Positions 5,903 to 6,044 of a stretch of 6,044 bases of DNA are shown here, piece by piece. The first letter of the stretch is position 1; each line of letters starts with the position of its first letter. The position numbers were made by a program, and so were the translations under genes. Source of the DNA: Pseudomonadota bacterium (GTDB lineage: Bacteria > Desulfobacterota > WTBG01 > JAGOGO01); contig JAGHDE010000087.1 in the NCBI GenBank assembly GCA_021160085.1, positions 1 through 6,044 of the forward strand, read 5' to 3'. Below the pieces are notes generated by a model. It was not told where the DNA came from. It did not search any database and was given only the letters and a program-made list of their open reading frames with translations.

Positions 5903-6044
5903 CCTGAAATTCCACGTAAGTGAGCTAAAGGATCCCTTGACCCCTTGAATCCTCAAACCCTCCTGCCTGTGCGTGTCCGAGAAGGAGATAAAAACCGGAT
6001 TCGTCAATAAATTTCTCAATCTTAAAACCTGAAGACGAGAACAA
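5903..6044. other. non-coding tail after phoU, no clear terminator
   Basis: No convincing gene or rho-independent terminator is visible. The only near-palindrome is CAC-GTAA-GTG at about 5913-5922, too short and without a T-run. A purine run, GAAGGAG (5980-5986), has no ATG after it at a useful distance. Transcription may therefore continue past the window end or stop by Rho. Confidence 0.5.
5934..5965 (+). repeat. degenerate 8-bp tandem repeat
   Basis: Four 8-bp units follow one another: CCCTTGAC, CCCTTGAA, TCCTCAAA and CCCTCCTG. The first two differ by one base and the others are increasingly diverged. The block is pyrimidine-rich on the + strand, unlike the purine-rich coding DNA around it. 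Its function is unknown. It could be part of a genome-wide intergenic repeat or chance low complexity. Confidence 0.4.

Noticed and set aside
5973..6032. Small GTG-started frame of 19 codons (begins VSEKEIKTGF) after phoU
   Set aside because: There is no SD upstream of the GTG, since the purine run lies inside the frame. It is too short to distinguish from chance.
1..6044. CRISPR array, tRNA, rRNA, insertion sequence or attachment site
   Set aside because: I saw no spaced identical repeats, cloverleaf sequence, transposase motifs or inverted terminal repeats on either strand.

Overview
The window carries one complete high-affinity phosphate uptake operon, all on the + strand: an outer-membrane porin, then pstS, pstC, pstA, pstB and phoU. 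The organism is Gram-negative. The first gene has a signal peptide, a beta-barrel pattern and a terminal Phe, and pstS has a Sec signal peptide without a lipobox. The moderately AT-rich sequence, strong purine-rich Shine-Dalgarno (SD) sites, the uncharacterised 'putative porin' family and the short PstS family fit a non-model lineage such as Desulfobacterota, Nitrospirota or an anammox-type planctomycete. The sequence alone does not decide between these.

Layout: bases 1-43 look like the last 13 codons of an upstream gene. Bases 44-373 are non-coding. They hold four TTAACA-like hexamers spaced exactly 11 bp apart (141-179), a candidate -10 just downstream (191-196), and a leader of about 170 nt with an orphan, near-perfect SD (236-246) and the real SD of the porin (358-363). 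The porin is at 374-1615 and pstS at 1676-2527. The 176-nt gap between pstS and pstC holds two strong hairpins (2537-2566 and 2588-2616) and a weak possible second promoter. Then come pstC (2704-3633), pstA (3630-4475), pstB (4472-5233) and phoU (5243-5902), packed tightly with two ATGA stop/start overlaps. The last 142 bases (5903-6044) hold a short degenerate 8-bp tandem repeat, no convincing gene and no clear terminator.

How it works together (inferred from the families): phosphate crosses the outer membrane through the porin and is captured by PstS in the periplasm. It is then passed to the PstC/PstA channel and driven inward by PstB ATP hydrolysis. PhoU couples transporter state to the PhoR/PhoB-type two-component system. 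That system probably switches on this operon through the hexamer array at 141-179. No phoB or phoR gene is visible in the window.

I found no previously undescribed system. The points most worth a second look are the helically phased promoter repeats, the outer-membrane porin built into the pst operon, and the double hairpin that probably sets the PstS to PstCAB ratio.
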